Assembly (NCBI GenBank): GCA_950022295.1
Contig: OX465599.1
Location: forward strand, 281,067,501 to 281,131,500
DNA: 64,000 bases
Direction of reading: 5' to 3'
From: Bromus sterilis
Taxonomy: Eukaryota; Streptophyta; Magnoliopsida; Poales; Poaceae
Shown here: one piece after another, positions 11,516-23,398 of the stretch
Numbering within the stretch: the stretch's first letter is position 1
Layout of the letters: each line of letters opens with the position of its first letter
Made by a program: the position numbers and the translations under genes
The notes under the pieces: generated by a model
What the model saw: only the letters and a program-made list of their open reading frames with translations
Told to the model about the DNA's origin: nothing
Databases searched by the model: none

Positions 11516-12745
11516 TTGTTAAAAATTTCAGAAACGGAGAGGCTAGGAAAGTGGCTTGGGAAGAAGAATCCCGAGCGCTCTAGCCGTGTTACGCGTTCAG
11601 CAGCTTCACCTTCGGCCACGAGGGTGAGCTATAATGAAGATATCGTACCCATGGAGATGTTGGACGCGTCACCCGCAAGAGCTATGACATTTCCATGTGA
11701 AGACTTCATGGAGGATGCCGGCATACGAGAAGAGTTCTATGCTCTGTGTGCCCATGAAGGTTTGACACGGCTCGTTACGATCCGTGTACCACAGTACGAG
11801 ACACTCACTGCTATTTTTGTTAACAGTTTCAGGTTTTATCCTGACAATGATACTGTGGTGTTTAGACTTTATGAAAGGTTGCTGACCATGCCTATGAGTA
11901 CATTTTGTGAAGCTTTAGGTTTGCCAGGCTTGGTCGAGAAGAAGAAGAGGAGAAATGTCCAAACTGTTGCACTCAACACCGTCCTCGACTCGTTCTGTAA
12001 CACTGAAGTGAGGGCATCCAACCGTCAGAAGATTTCCAACATTATGTTCCCTCACCTCAGGTATTTCGCCTATTATATTGCTAGAGGAGTGTTGGCTCGA
12101 GACAACACGAGCAGCACTTCTACGCCTAATACTGCTATCATGGCGAATGCCCTCTCAGGGAAGCACGAGTATCATGTGGGTTCGCTTATGGCGAAACGCC
12201 TTGCTACTAATAGTAGCAAGGGGGACCTCTTTGGTGGCGTCTATGCCACACTTCTTTTGTAGTTTCTCCAAGGAGAAGCGCGCCCAGATGATACTGTCTT
12301 TCCTTTTGTTAGCCTTGACTTGGCTGCCATGAAGAGGCATTTCTTTGTTACTAAGGCCTCTGACCGCTATGCACTTGATTATATTTTGCGGTTTAAAGAC
12401 GGTGTGGAATGCGTTGTCCGTCTACCTGCACCACTTGTGTTTGATTTTTCTCGCAGGAACGGATTTCGTTTTTCAGTGGCCGAGTTTGATGAGATCACGA
12501 GGAGATACTAGTTTCACGACCCCACGGAGGGGGTCGAGCCAGAAGAGGAGGAGCACGTGGTATATCCACCAGTTCAGGAGGAGACCGTCACCCCCTGGGG
12601 TGAAGGGTCTTCCTCTGGATGGGGGGCAAGACCTTCCTCTTCCACGTGGGAGGATCCGAGGACTTCAGTGTACGCACCGGAGGGCTCATACAACCCGTGG
12701 GATTACCATTACCCCGGAGCAGGAAGCTCCGCGGGACCGCAGTAG
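11516..12745 (+). pseudogene. ATHILA-type ORF of the D element (second ORF), interrupted
   Basis: One frame of about 410 codons with TAG stops at 12260-12262 and 12509-12511. The central part (RVPQYETLTAIFVNSFRFYP, VVFRLYERLLTMPMSTFCEA, LGLPG) resembles the ATHILA ORF-1 family (Pfam PF03078), a protein of unknown role in Athila retrotransposons. The second half has LRYFAYYIARGVLARDNT and a Ser/Gly/Tyr-rich tail ending in YHYPGAGSSAGPQ. The rearranged D fragment at 38391-38882 has GAG where the first TAG stands, so that stop is a G-to-T change. The ORF lies downstream of the protease-like gene where autonomous elements carry pol, and probably needs its own expression route. Family assignment is from memory of the motif pattern. 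Confidence 0.65.
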
Positions 12746-12770
12746 AAGAGCCCAACTTAGGCCAAAAGCC

Positions 12771-12785
12771 TAAGCTTGGGGGAGT
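12771..12785 (+). other. Internal PPT-like motif, D type
   Basis: TAAGCTTGGGGGAGT is identical over 15 bases to the D polypurine tract at 14557-14571. It differs from the A/B internal motif (GGGGATG) in the same way that the D 3' tract differs from the A/B tract. The inverted D fragment keeps it near 38057-38071. Confidence 0.6.
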
Positions 12786-14556
12786 ACGTTCTCTCCTCCC
12801 CTTTCCTTTGTATCTACCGTTGGTTCGCTTTTATATTTTTGCAAGTTTTTTCCTGTTCTTCTTTGTTCTTTTCGTTCATAAAAACCCAAAAAGATTTCTC
12901 CTTTCTTTTGCTTTCGTTAAACTTTAAAAAACCCAAAAATATGTTTCCTTTGCTCTTTAGTTTGCTTTGTTTTCAGAGTTCAGCTCGAGTCCGTGATGAT
13001 TATAATTTCCTACGTTCGATTGTGCAAGCGACAAGGCAGTAATGACGAAGATCGACGAAAGGGATGCAACAAGGAAAGCCGGTATGAACTCTTTTTGTTT
13101 CTACTTTTTTACATATGCCTGTACTTATGATTAGAGACCAGCTTGTAGCGACATAGTGCTATGTTTACAATGCTTTCCCAGTGGTTCATGCTTTCTTTGT
13201 GGTTAGTCTCAAATAGCTAAAGTTTATAATGTGTTGCTTGAGATGATTGACATGCATTGCATTGTTCATGGTGTGGCATATTGAAGTGGTATTTCCCTCC
13301 GGGGGATTATTGGATTGACTTGGCACATGTTCACGCATGTTAAGACTAAAAAGTCTGTTCTTCCTTGATGATCTTTTTACTTCAGGGTGAGTTATATCAC
13401 TTTCATGCCCGATTCAATGTTGCTTTGTCGCTCTGCATGATTATGACTGTTATGCTCTGTAGTTGGTCGCTTCCCCGTCTTTTTCTAGCCTTCCTCCAGC
13501 ACCAAGCGGAATTCTGCTTGTGCTTCCAAACTCCTTTTTAAACCCAGTTGTTCCATTTGAGTCCACCATACCTACCTATATGTGGTATTTACCGGCCACT
13601 CCTAACTTAGACTTTCTTGTGCCATCTCGAATTTTTTTCAAAAGCTTCCCCTTTGTAACCGTACAAGCTCATGGTGCGGTGAGGGAAAATCAGTATCTTT
13701 CATGCCAAAAATATTTTGACGGAAGTTTTAACTAGTCAAGGAAAAAAATATGAGAGTTACACCTCCCCCCATACTTGATGATGGAGTGAAATGGACCTAA
13801 TGCTGCTTATGATAGATGGAACGATACCCTCCTTCCATCCTTCAGGAAAAATAAAAGGTTCCATAGACCATCAAAGGATTTATGGATAAGGGAACATGTG
13901 TAAGCAAGAGGCATTAATATGGTTGGCATGGGAGATATTGAGAGACCTTTACCGTTCACCATTGACTGGAAATTTTCACCTCTCAAAAGAGTTTTATCTT
14001 TGTTTTCAAAACCAAGAGCTCTGGCACATGTTTAGTCTTTGCTTCCTTTCACGGGTTTTCAACCTTGCCATCAAAAGCCACGGTTCGAGAGTCTCCACCT
14101 TCCTTTCTCCAAAGCACCAACTATGAGAGCATAACTGTTATTCTTAGTGTAACATGCATTGTCCCAAAGTACCACATTGTCTTCTGCATGCTTGTGATGT
14201 TTCTTACTTTGAGTTCTAAGTTCTAGTCTCCTTTAAAACTCCAGAGGAGTTTTTGCATTTATGTTTTGCTTCACTCATGGAGACTAGCGAGATACCACTC
14301 TGATATGTTCATGCTATGTGCATTGTGATCTTAGATTGATTCTCAGCAGCATATTGTTTACTTTTTTGTTTGTTTGTGACTGATTACATGAAAGAAGGAT
14401 TGCTTCGTGCATTGTCCTTGTAGCATCGTGTCAAAACTTGCTAAATTCTTTTCGTAGTACATGCTTATATACATCTAATGAAGCAAAAGAGTTTGTCAAA
14501 GTTTTCTTTGTCGCGTCCAGTTCGTTGAACTGAATTTCTTGAGGACAAGCAATAGC

Positions 14557-14571
14557 TAAGCTTGGGGGAGT
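14557..14571 (+). other. Polypurine tract of the D element
   Basis: TAAGCTTGGGGGAGT stands directly against the LTR start TGATACGTCC. It is the expected primer site for plus-strand synthesis. Confidence 0.85.
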
Positions 14572-14884
14572 TGATACGTCCTAAACTTATCTACTTTTCC
14601 AAACACTTTTGCTATTGTTTTGTCTTCATTCTTGCATGATTTGAACGAAACTAACCTGGACTGACGCTTTTTTCAGCAGAGCTACCAGTGCTGTTTTCTT
14701 TTGTGCAGGTTTCTGGATATTTAGGTACGCTGGAAAAAACCCAAAAAATATATAAAAAATCAGCGTTCCGGAAGCTTCCACCAGGCCAAAGGGGGGCCAC
14801 AGGGCAGCCAGGGGGCATCCAGAAGGGTGCCTGGCGCGGCCCAGCCCCTGGCCGCGCCACCTGCCCTCCTGGCTTGGTCCCAAC
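14572..14884 (+). mobile_element. D-family 3' LTR, truncated
   Basis: The LTR starts with TGATACGTCC after the PPT. It has an A/T-rich TATA-like run (AAAAAATATATAAAAAATC, about 14742-14760) and the GC-rich hairpin module (14778-14876). It stops at CTTGGTCCCAACC, where it is fused to an inverted C internal region. The two partners share GGTCCC-like bases at the join, so the fusion looks like microhomology repair. Confidence 0.85.
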
Positions 14885-15506
14885 CATCTTCTAGCTTCCT
14901 AGGTATGGAGGCTTCTAGTCTAAGCTTCTCCTCCCTAACTTTGATTAGAGCATTGGTGATATGCTCTGTGAAGGCAAGATTGAGTTTCCTAGTGTGGGGA
15001 TCTCTAGACATCTTGTGTAGGAAACCAATAACTTCAGGTAAAGTGCAGTTGTCAAAGTCTAGGTCACTACTATCTATCAAGGAGGTAGTGATATCATTTA
15101 GGTTCACTTGTTTGAAAGCCTCTATGTTCATAGATGTTTCTTCATCTAAGGTTGAGGTGGTAGCATCACCATTGATTGGTTCAGTGGGACTAGGGGTGTG
15201 ATGGGTGCTAACAGTTTGGACATCCTCAACTACTTGGATAGTAGCTACTGTGTGGTAGGTTGGAAGGCTATTAATTCTCTCTTCTCCCTTGGGTACAACT
15301 TCGGTTTTAGCTGCCATTTGGTTTATGAAGGTAGATTGGGTATGAGACATGTTTGAAACATAAGTCTCGATGGCAGTGAGTCTAGTTTGGACACTGGAAA
15401 TATCACCGTTCAGGCTCTCAAGCTGTTTGCTAATGTTTTGCAGGATAGAGGAGTGCTCATCTAATTGTCTAGAAAAGGCCTTGTTGTGTTCAAACTGAGT
15501 GTGCAT
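14885..15506 (-). pseudogene. Inverted chimeric Gag/protease-like fragment (C element)
   Basis: Reverse complement of about 1142-1770: the same coiled-coil Gag segment and the same switch to the A/B protein at IXSLPTYHTVATIQVVEDVQ. It reads through with GAA where the left copy has TAA. It ends at GWD, before the retropepsin-like domain, because the D LTR fusion cuts it off. The apparent continuation of the frame to 14760 is D LTR sequence and is not part of the protein. Confidence 0.8.
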
Positions 15507-15974
15507 ATAACTTTTGGTGGCCTTTTATATTTCTACAAGTTTCTGAGAGATCCGCGCGATGGAGGGAATTTTAGATAAGTGATAATGGAACAGCAAAGGT
15601 AAACAACTAGTAACCAGCAGGAAAGAAAACACTGTAGGCTAGGGAGATGGATGGTTGGGCGCTGCTTGGATGAGAACGAACATGTAACAAATTCTAACTT
15701 GGGCAAGGCTCACAGAAAACAAAGGATCATCTAGGCAAATATCAAACATCAGGCATGTATCCCAAGGTAGTTGTACGTGCTTGCAATAAGAACTTTGCAC
15801 AACATCTTTTGTCCTACCCTCCCGCTACAAACGGGGCCAAAAGGAACTTAGGGAGATTAAGGTACTCCTGTCAAAGAGCACCGGAACAAAGCATTAACGG
15901 CAAAATAATCAGAAATAATGACAAACATAGTGAAAAGAATGGATCTTCCGACGCCATTCACAAAACATGCGGAA
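15507..15974 (-). mobile_element. C-element leader, inverted
   Basis: Reverse complement of about 675-1141. It lies between the PBS and the Gag fragment and shows no gene. It belongs to the right arm of the inverted duplication. Confidence 0.7.
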
Positions 15975-15992
15975 GAACTAGCAACGGTGCCA
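15975..15992 (-). other. Degenerate primer-binding site (tRNA-Asp type), C element
   Basis: On the minus strand it reads TGGCACCGTTGCTAGTTC, matching the left C copy exactly. It follows the C LTR end and spacer. Confidence 0.7.
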
Positions 15993-16493
15993 GAAAAGCT
16001 CGTTGATGGCGGAGAAGTTAATAGGTTTAGTTGGGTTTCCTTCCCTGTTAACCGCGCCAATAAACGATTCTTGATAACCCACAAGTCTAGGGGATCAATT
16101 GTAGATTTTCGATAAATAATAGTATCGATCCCACGAGGAGAAGAAGGTGTTGATAAGTGACACTGGATAAGTAAATGGCTGCAAACACTCAAAGGTAAAT
16201 ATTTAGGGGTTTTTGGTTTAAGAAACAGAAAAGTAAAAGACAGGAAAAGTAAACAAGGTAACTGAGGAGTAGCAAGTAGCCCAATCCTTTAACAAGGATA
16301 AGCCTAGGAAGTGAACTTATAAAAGCTAAAACGTTCTCGAGAAAACACGAGAGAGATAGTCAAGTCACTTTCACCATACTCCGCCAAGTAATATGTATCG
16401 TGTTGATAAGTGTCGGTGGGTGGATCAATGCTAGTACACCTTCTAGACTAAGATAAGTGTACTCTTATGATTACACACCTTGCAACCATCCGC

Positions 16494-16498
16494 AAATA
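16494..16498. repeat. Target-site duplication AAATA, left
   Basis: Matches 20716-20720. The C LTR at the right end of the window (about 62975-62990) shows the site without the insertion. Confidence 0.9.
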
Positions 16499-19400
16499 TG
16501 TAAAAGCCCAGTTTTCACAAAAATTAAAAATTTTGTTTTCGGTGTGAATTGTTTGGTTGTCTGATTTGTTTGCGGTGTTTGCATCCACGATTTATCGATC
16601 GGCGATTATTTCCCCCCTCATATCTCGTACCGGACGGAGACCGACCCTTGCCACCCTGACACTCGACATTGCGACACCGGGTTTCACCCGATCACCCTCG
16701 CGAAAACCGCACGAGACCAGCCGCAACCAACAGAACGAAAAACCCCATTTAATAATTAAACGGGTTATTTTTATAGCGTGCCGGAAAGTGTTCTCAGAAT
16801 GGTTCCAGCGCGAGGTGAACGCCGCCGGCTCGACGCGGTGATCGCGCAGTTCGAAGTTTTACCCGAATCGGAGGTACTGCGGACCCCCGGCGGTCAGAAA
16901 CGTGAGCACCGCGCGCGCGAGAGAAAAACCGGGGATGTTTTTGCAAACTGCCAGTCACCGGGGCTATATAAACACCACCACACTCCCACCCCTTTCTAGG
17001 GTTTCCCTAGTCCAAAATTCGCAGCCACCCCCTTGAGAAATTGCCAGATCTGGTCTCCCAGTCTGATCCGTCGGATCTGGATCAGACGAACCGGATCGCG
17101 CCACGTAGCCCACCTGCTCCTCTCTCTCTCTTCCTCACCAACCGCAGCCGCCAGCCCATAGAGATGCCGCACCGCCGCCGAGCTCCGGCCGCAGCCGGCC
17201 GCCGCCAGGCCTCCCTCTCCTCCCGCGCTCTCCTCTCCTCCCTCCTCCATTCTCTCCTCACCCCTCTCTTCCTCTTTCCCACGCAGGTCCCGAGCCGGAG
17301 CTCGCCCGCGGAGCCGCCATGGCCGGGATGAAGCTCGCCGGCCGCCCACTGCCTCCTCCCGAGCCGGCAGCCGACGGGATCTGGCCGAAGTTGCCAGATC
17401 CGACGACCTCCACGCCCCTACGCCTCGGCCGCCCTAGCCCTCGCCGGCGACGAGCTGGGACGCCGCCGGCCACCAGCCGCTCGGCCTCCTCCTCCAGCCG
17501 CTGCAGCAGCCAGCCAGGCCAGGTGGGCCCCTCCGTAGCCAGCCCAAGGCCGAGCAGCCCATAGACGCCTCCAAGGCCCAGCCAGGCCGGATCCAGGCCA
17601 GATGGGCCGGCCCATACGTGAGCCCCCTGTCTTTTTTTTCTGTGGAGACCCCTGCGAATTTTGCTAAGTCTGGAAAAAACACTGCTGCTGATCCCGTTTT
17701 GTAATGCGATTTCCCGCTGATCCGTAGCTCCGATGAACGTGCCCCCAAAACGAAAGTTGCTCAGTTTTGTGTGCTCTAGCGTTCGTATGTAGAAAGTTTT
17801 TCCGTTTGAGGCCGTCTATATAGTTTAATTCTGCGTTGAAGTGGGCATCAGGCCGTTAAATTGCTAATTTTTCCTGTTTAGTGCTGCTGTTATTATTTTA
17901 TTGCAACTTTGCATGATGATTGCGAAACATCCATGAGGCCTATTGCATTGATTCTTTCTCCTATGTGTTAAGCATCATGTGTACTTCATTTCCATGCTTT
18001 AACTTGTCATATTTGGGTGCTCTAGCTATATTAAATCTTGCTCCAAAGTGGTGACCCTGATGTTAATGTGCTGCTGTGCTGAAAAATGTTATTTTGTTGC
18101 AACTTCGGGTGACGATTGCTTCGCAACCGTTTATCGGAATTGAGTGGTTCCAATTGCATATTGTTAAGAATCATGTCTACTTTCATTACATGTATTGAAT
18201 TGTCATGATATGCTTGCTGGTCATATAGTTATTTAGCTCCAAAGTTGCTATGCTGCTGTTTTTGACAGCCACCTCTGTTTTTCTCTAAGTCTGTAACGTT
18301 CCGATGCCATGTTGTTTGCTTAATATCTTTTGATCTATGATGCATATTTGCATGATTCTTTTTGCCATGCCTTCCCTGTCATGTCTACTTTAGTTCCATA
18401 TCATTTGTGAGCATGTTTGTATTCATTAACCTGTTTATGTATTGCTCTAAAGTGTGCTTCGTGGTGTTGGCAGATTGTGCCCGTAACTTGTTTTGCCTGT
18501 ATCTTTTTAACCGTAACTCCGTTTGGGGTGTTCTTTATATGTAACTTGATTGGTTTTTCGTGTACTTTGTGTTTATGATATTTTTTGCTGTTGTTAACCA
18601 ACCTAAAATATGGTTTAGGACAGAACAGTACCAAATGTTTTAATTGTCGTGCGACACTTAGTGTTATGCCATGTTTAGGTTGTGCCTCACTTAAATTGAC
18701 TAGCGTAGATAGTTTATTTTGTGCTTCACCTCTTGAAATGTTTGTGTGCTATGCCATGCTTGCTTGAGTTTCCATGTTAATAACCGTTGGTTGATCACCT
18801 GTAGCTAAGCAACTTGAACCACCGTAAACGTGCGGTATTCGTCGTGTGTGACCGATACCCCACTTAAACTGTTAGTAACCGTTCTCGACGATAGATCCGT
18901 ATCGCGTTGCCGTGTCGTGTGATGTCTTCTTTATCTTGTGTTGCCCCGTAGTAATATAGTGCTTGCTCGTTGATTGCTTTCCAGTGTTTATCGTCTTGTG
19001 CGCTTCCGCGGGTACCTTCGAAGACGATGCGAGCTTGCGATCAACTACACCTTCGGAACCCGACTTATCAACAGGCAAGGACTATACATTACTTATGATC
19101 CATTCTATTTCAACCAGAGGTTTGCATGCTAGTATAGGATAGGTTCGATGTTTGATCCTACCACATGTTTACAGCCTCTTTCAAACCGATACAGCCATGT
19201 CCCTTCCCAGCAAACTTTGTACTGCTATGTTACTATTGCTCGTTGCTCAGCCCCTGCTTAGTATGCATGCTTAGGATGCTACGATATTACCCTGTTACTC
19301 CTGGGTTTGGGATATCACATTATTATATTGTTGTTGATGATATGATTATTATAATGTTGACTATATTCGACGAAGGATGGAAGGTCTAGGCTATCCCGCC

Positions 19401-20715
19401 CCGACGCTTTGTTCCATTCGAGTCACCTAGGATCCGAGTTCCGGGTATTAGTTTTAAGACTGAGCGTGCCTAATCGCCTGTGGGATTTAGGGGGTCCCCT
19501 CTTCTTACCTACCTAGCTTCAAACATTTCTAGAGGTGGCCCAAGATGATTTACCATTTGAAACCGTGTGTGTGCTGGTCAGCTGCCAGTAGTTTTCAAAC
19601 AACTCGGGCCAGCGGAGACTTAGTTCCTCTGTTGGTCCACACTTGGTGAGCTAGGGGTCCCCTGATGTCAGGTGTGATTACCCGACCTTGGCCATACGGA
19701 AGAGTCCGATCCGAGAGCGTGGCCAGCTTTTGGATTGGGTGTCGACTCCCCGGGGGCCACCCGGACTTGCTTGTTGTTAGTTAGAGGGACCTGTCGTTTT
19801 GGATCTCTTGGAACTAAATCATAAAATGGTTGCCTATAATGGGTAGCAACTGAGAGAGATGGGCGGGCATGTGACGCCTCGTAATGGGCAGTTGGTACAC
19901 CCCTGCAGGGTTAAATATTCTCGAGAAGCCGTGTCCACAGTTATGGACTACTTGAGACCTACTCCTTGTTCATAGACAACAACAACTGAGATAATCTTAA
20001 TATAATTTGATCAACGTGTGTGTGTGCCTTGACTGCTTCTTCTTCGTCGGGATGCGAAGAGGAGGACAAGGATAGGATAGGAGTTATGATTGCGACAGTA
20101 GTTGATAGCAAGACTTGTTGGAGGCGATTCCTCATCGAATGCTTGGCTTCTTACCTTACTCTCTAGATCGTTAGCCACTTCATAAATGCTAGTGCGGCAG
20201 CAACCTCACCACTTACCCCATCCTTACCGTAAACTACTAGTTGTCCTAGAATGACGAGTGATGAAGTCCTTGCTGGGTCAGATGACCACTACAGTTGGAT
20301 GCTGAGTACCTCTGTACTCATGATACTACCCCCCAAACTCTTTTCAGGGTTCTTGATCGACAACAGGTTTGGTGATCGACGTTTCACGTGGAGACTCGAC
20401 GACGACTAGTTAGGCGGATCCCGGCGGAGGGCCTGGACCCGTGTGGTTATGGGATCGATGTTTTTCTCTTTGCCAGTAGGCATTTGATTGTAGTCTGTAC
20501 TCAGACATATATCTTCCGCTGTTATATTGTATTAAGGCAGTTGTATGCCGATTGTATGAGATGTTGTATCCTGTATCTGTAATGTTGTGATATCCTGTTG
20601 GAAATCCGGGGCATATGGCTTTGTCATATGTCGCTGTGGGACCGATATGTGCTTCGTCCCCGGATCTGGATGGAAACATCTAGATCTGGAACAGTACCGC
20701 ATATCGGGCCTTACA
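16499..20715 (+). mobile_element. Solo LTR of a Gypsy element (Tekay/Del-like), 4217 bp
   Basis: It begins TGTAAAAGCCCAGTTTTCAC and ends CCTTACA, and is flanked by AAATA on both sides. There is no PBS, PPT or coding region. The start resembles that of the Tekay-like LTR at 44308 (TGTAACATCCCAATTTTC), and GAAGCCGTGTCCACAGTTAT near 19929 corresponds to a similar block in that LTR near 46030. It inserted into the C LTR and then lost its internal part and one LTR by LTR-LTR recombination. The length is large for a solo LTR. The short frames in 17000-17750 are GC-rich noise. Confidence 0.85.
16965..16971 (+). promoter_or_regulatory. TATA box of the solo LTR
   Basis: TATATAA in GGGCTATATAAACACC lies upstream of a GC-rich stretch (17000-17640). 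CTAGGGTTT at 16996-17004, about 25-33 bases downstream, is the reverse of the telo-box AAACCCTAG seen in many plant 5' leaders. Confidence 0.55.
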
Positions 20716-20720
20716 AAATA
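20716..20720. repeat. Target-site duplication AAATA, right
   Basis: Matches 16494-16498 and bounds the solo LTR. Confidence 0.9.
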
Positions 20721-21205
20721 CAAGGTAGTAATTAAGGCATAAGCCTAATCACAGCATTACGATCAAGGATCCATAATTCCCTTGTGCAAAAGTGTGCGAA
20801 CTGGGGTTCAGGTTTCTGTCACTCCGGCAACCCACCATAAGCATCCTTTGTGCACAATGTATTCCTCTAGGCCCATGAAAGGTGAAGTGTTATGTGTTCG
20901 ATTCACATAACACCACTAGAGAAACAACAACACAACTAAAGTATCAAACAATACATAATACTTCAACATCATACGACTACTAACAACTAGACTTCCCCCA
21001 TGTTCTCAAGAACTAAAGTAACTACTCACAAGACATAAAAGAGATCATGATCAGAGGTGATAGATGGGTGATAAACAATCTGGACACAATGATATTTTCT
21101 CCAACAAAACTCAATAGCATTCACCACAAAGTAGTAATCAACACCAACAGAGTAGAGAGGATAGATAGTACGGATTACAACACAAGTTGCAATTATGAGA
21201 TGCGA

Positions 21206-21302
21206 TGGGATGGAGATGGAGATGGTGCTGATGTTGAGGATGATGTTGATGATGATCTCGATGATGCCCGTGACGATGATGATGATGATGATGACGACGA
21301 TC
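21206..21302. repeat. Imperfect GAT trinucleotide repeat in the C LTR
   Basis: GATGATGATG-type runs interrupted by CTC and CCCGTGAC. The same tract is shorter in the right-end C LTR (about 63466-63551), showing slippage. The Asp-rich frame across it is not a gene. Confidence 0.75.
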
Positions 21303-21810
21303 TCCCCTTCCGGGAGGTGATCTCCCCGGCGGAATCTACCCGCCGGAGATGGCTTTTCTCCTCTGTAGGTTTCCGCCCCGTGGCGGCGGCGAAACACGGA
21401 AACGACTCTTGTTTAGGGGTTTCCACCCCAGGGGGTTTATATAGGCGAAAGGGGGCATCAAGGGGGGCCACCAGGCACCCAGGAGGGTGCCTGGCGCGGC
21501 CAGGAGGGGGGCCGCGCCAGGCAACCTTCTGGCTGCCTGGTGGGTCCCCTCACCTCCTCCTTCGGTGATCCCCAATCAATCTTCATAAAACTTTTCCCCG
21601 TAAATTTTCATCGCATTTGGACTTGATCTGATTTAGCAACTTGGTATCCACTTTTTACCGCTGAATTCTGGTTCTGCTGCTTCGGCACAGGAAAATTGTA
21701 AACTGTGTAAAATAAGCCAAAACAACATAAGAACAATACTTTAAAGTAGAATATATCAATGAATAGGGTTAAATCACAATATAAAATAGTGATGCTTTTT
21801 GGACGTATCA

Positions 21811-22380
21811 ACTCCCCCAAGCTTAGACCTCGCTTGTCCCCAAGCGATTGCTGAACTCGGTAAACCTGTCCACAAGTTTAGAGAGTGAAGTGTCGATAAA
21901 AGAATACGAACAAGAAGCATCAAGATTCCTCACCAAACTTAAACATCCTCAACAGCAACCTCAACTCATATGGTCCTTATGAGAAAGTAGTAACAATTAT
22001 AACAAAGTAGGACCTGGAAAACTCATCAAATCATGACAAACATAGCCTTGGTCAAGGAGCAACTAATAACTTTTACTTTTGTTCTTTCACTTATAATGGA
22101 ACAGTTGAAGCTTTTGAAAGAACATGCTATTAGCCAAGAAGTGCACATATCAACACAAAGGAAGATGTTTACTAAGCATAAGCTTTTGTAAACAACTCAC
22201 TTATCAAAAGATAATGTCAACAAAGATGTAACATGCTAGATTTCAATGCAACTTCATATGCAAGCATCTTTATCAACATCAAATGTCTGTTCTCTCTCAA
22301 GAAAGGAAGGAAGTAGGAAGGACTGACTCAGCACAAAATAAAGATAAACCCCGTGCAAAAGGGTAAGCAGGGAAAACCAA
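21811..22380 (-). mobile_element. C-element internal tail and PPT, inverted
   Basis: On the minus strand it ends CTAAGCTTGGGGGAGT directly before the C LTR start at 21810, a clear polypurine tract of the GGGGGAGT type. The remaining 550 bases are untranslated and have no second copy in the window. The right edge is fused to the middle of an A LTR at about 22380. Confidence 0.75.
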
Positions 22381-23247
22381 TAGCTATGTGGTCTTATCTC
22401 TCTCCCATGATGTGATCTTCGTTGTGATCATAGGCTATGTTAATCTAGGGTGATCCCATGATATTTCCCCTTCCTCTATGTATTGGATTGATGTACTCAA
22501 TTGATCTTATCTAGTATAATCCTCGAGACCAAGGTGAAAGCGGTCTATTGGACATGGGTTAGAAGAATAATTTCATGAGTGATTTCCTCTTTTGTGTGTG
22601 GATTGAAGACTGAGAGTCTTTTGGTGCTTATCTTTGACTATCCTTTAGATATGTTGTGGTGATTGTGGTACTCTCTTTGGATGGCCGCGGTGACATTGGG
22701 AAATCCATAGATTGAGAACTACAAACTTTGAGGTGTGCTTTTGTAGCCCTACACAATTCTCATCCTCTCTTGACCACAAAGGAATGACCTCCGAGTGCGT
22801 CTCCATTGCATGTTTTATGTCAAATATCATGTGATTAGAGTATGTTAATGTTGTTGGGAGTTGCCACTAGTGAAAGTATGAAGCCTAGGCCTTGTTTCCA
22901 CCATTGCAATACCGTTTGTGCTCACGTTTACCACTTGTTTCTTTGCTGCACTTTTTATTACAGATTTATATTACTTTGTTTTGCCACACCTATCACCCAT
23001 ATTTTACCATCTCTTCGCCGAACTAGTGCACCTATACAACTTCTAGTTGTATTAGGTGTGTTGGGGACACAAGAGACTTCTTGTATCTTAATTGCAGGGT
23101 TGCTTGAGAGAGACCATCTTCAACCTCTACTTCCCTGAGTTCGATAACCTTAGGTCATCCACTTGAGGGAAATTGCTGCTGTCCTACAAACCTCTGCGCT
23201 TGGAGGCCCAACATAGTCTACAAGAATAGAAGCGTGCGTAGACAACA
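22381..23247 (+). mobile_element. A-family LTR 1, missing its first ~590 bases
   Basis: From TAGCTATGTGGTC onward it matches A LTRs 2 to 5. The U3 part with TATA and hairpin is lost at the fusion with the C tail. It ends GACAACA (other copies GACATCA), followed by a spacer and a diverged PBS. Confidence 0.85.
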
Positions 23248-23254
23248 AGTTTTC

Positions 23255-23273
23255 TGGTGCCGTTGCCGAGGAC
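23255..23273 (+). other. Primer-binding site, tRNA-Asp, two mismatches
   Basis: TGGTGCCGTTGCCGAGGAC differs from the tRNA-Asp complement at two positions, both compatible with C/G-to-T/A decay. Confidence 0.85.
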
Positions 23274-23398
23274 TCCAGTCTACAAGAAAGGGGAGTTGCA
23301 CACTATATTTTACCTTTGCTTTTTAGTTTTGTTAGTTTACCTTTCAGTTTTTACTTTTGTGTCCTTAATCAAAAATACCAAAAATACCTGCTGCTACT

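Larger units (their letters stand above)
12746..14571 (+). mobile_element. D-family 3' non-coding internal region
   Basis: It runs from the end of the ATHILA-type ORF to the 3' LTR. A PPT-like motif lies at 12771-12785 and the true PPT at 14557-14571. The short frames here (for example 13463-13735) have no conserved partner in the inverted D fragment at 37295-38094, so I treat the stretch as untranslated. Nothing else is recognised. Confidence 0.65.
16004..21810 (-). mobile_element. C-family LTR, complete but split by a solo LTR
   Basis: Read on the minus strand it starts TGATACGTCC at 21810 and ends ATCA at 16004. Without the insertion at 16499-20720 it is 1585 bp. Internal landmarks in transcription order are the GC-rich hairpin (21543-21468), a good TATA box (CTATATAAACC, about 21446-21436) and a CAT-repeat tract (about 21302-21206). 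It is flanked by internal sequence on both sides: a PPT and C tail at 21811-22380, and a PBS at 15992. It therefore joins two C internal regions, as the LTRs in the A array do. Confidence 0.85.

Noticed and set aside
13463..14126. Candidate small proteins in the D 3' region
   Set aside because: The frames are not kept in the inverted D copy, and the peptide composition looks random.
16996..17748. Cluster of open frames on both strands in the GC-rich part of the solo LTR
   Set aside because: High GC content removes stops in all frames. The peptides are Ala/Arg/Pro/Gly-rich without domains, inside a bounded solo LTR.
21047..21568. 173-codon frame with an Asp-rich tract
   Set aside because: It lies in the C LTR across a GAT repeat, antisense to LTR transcription, and it changes length with the repeat in the second copy (63302-63667).
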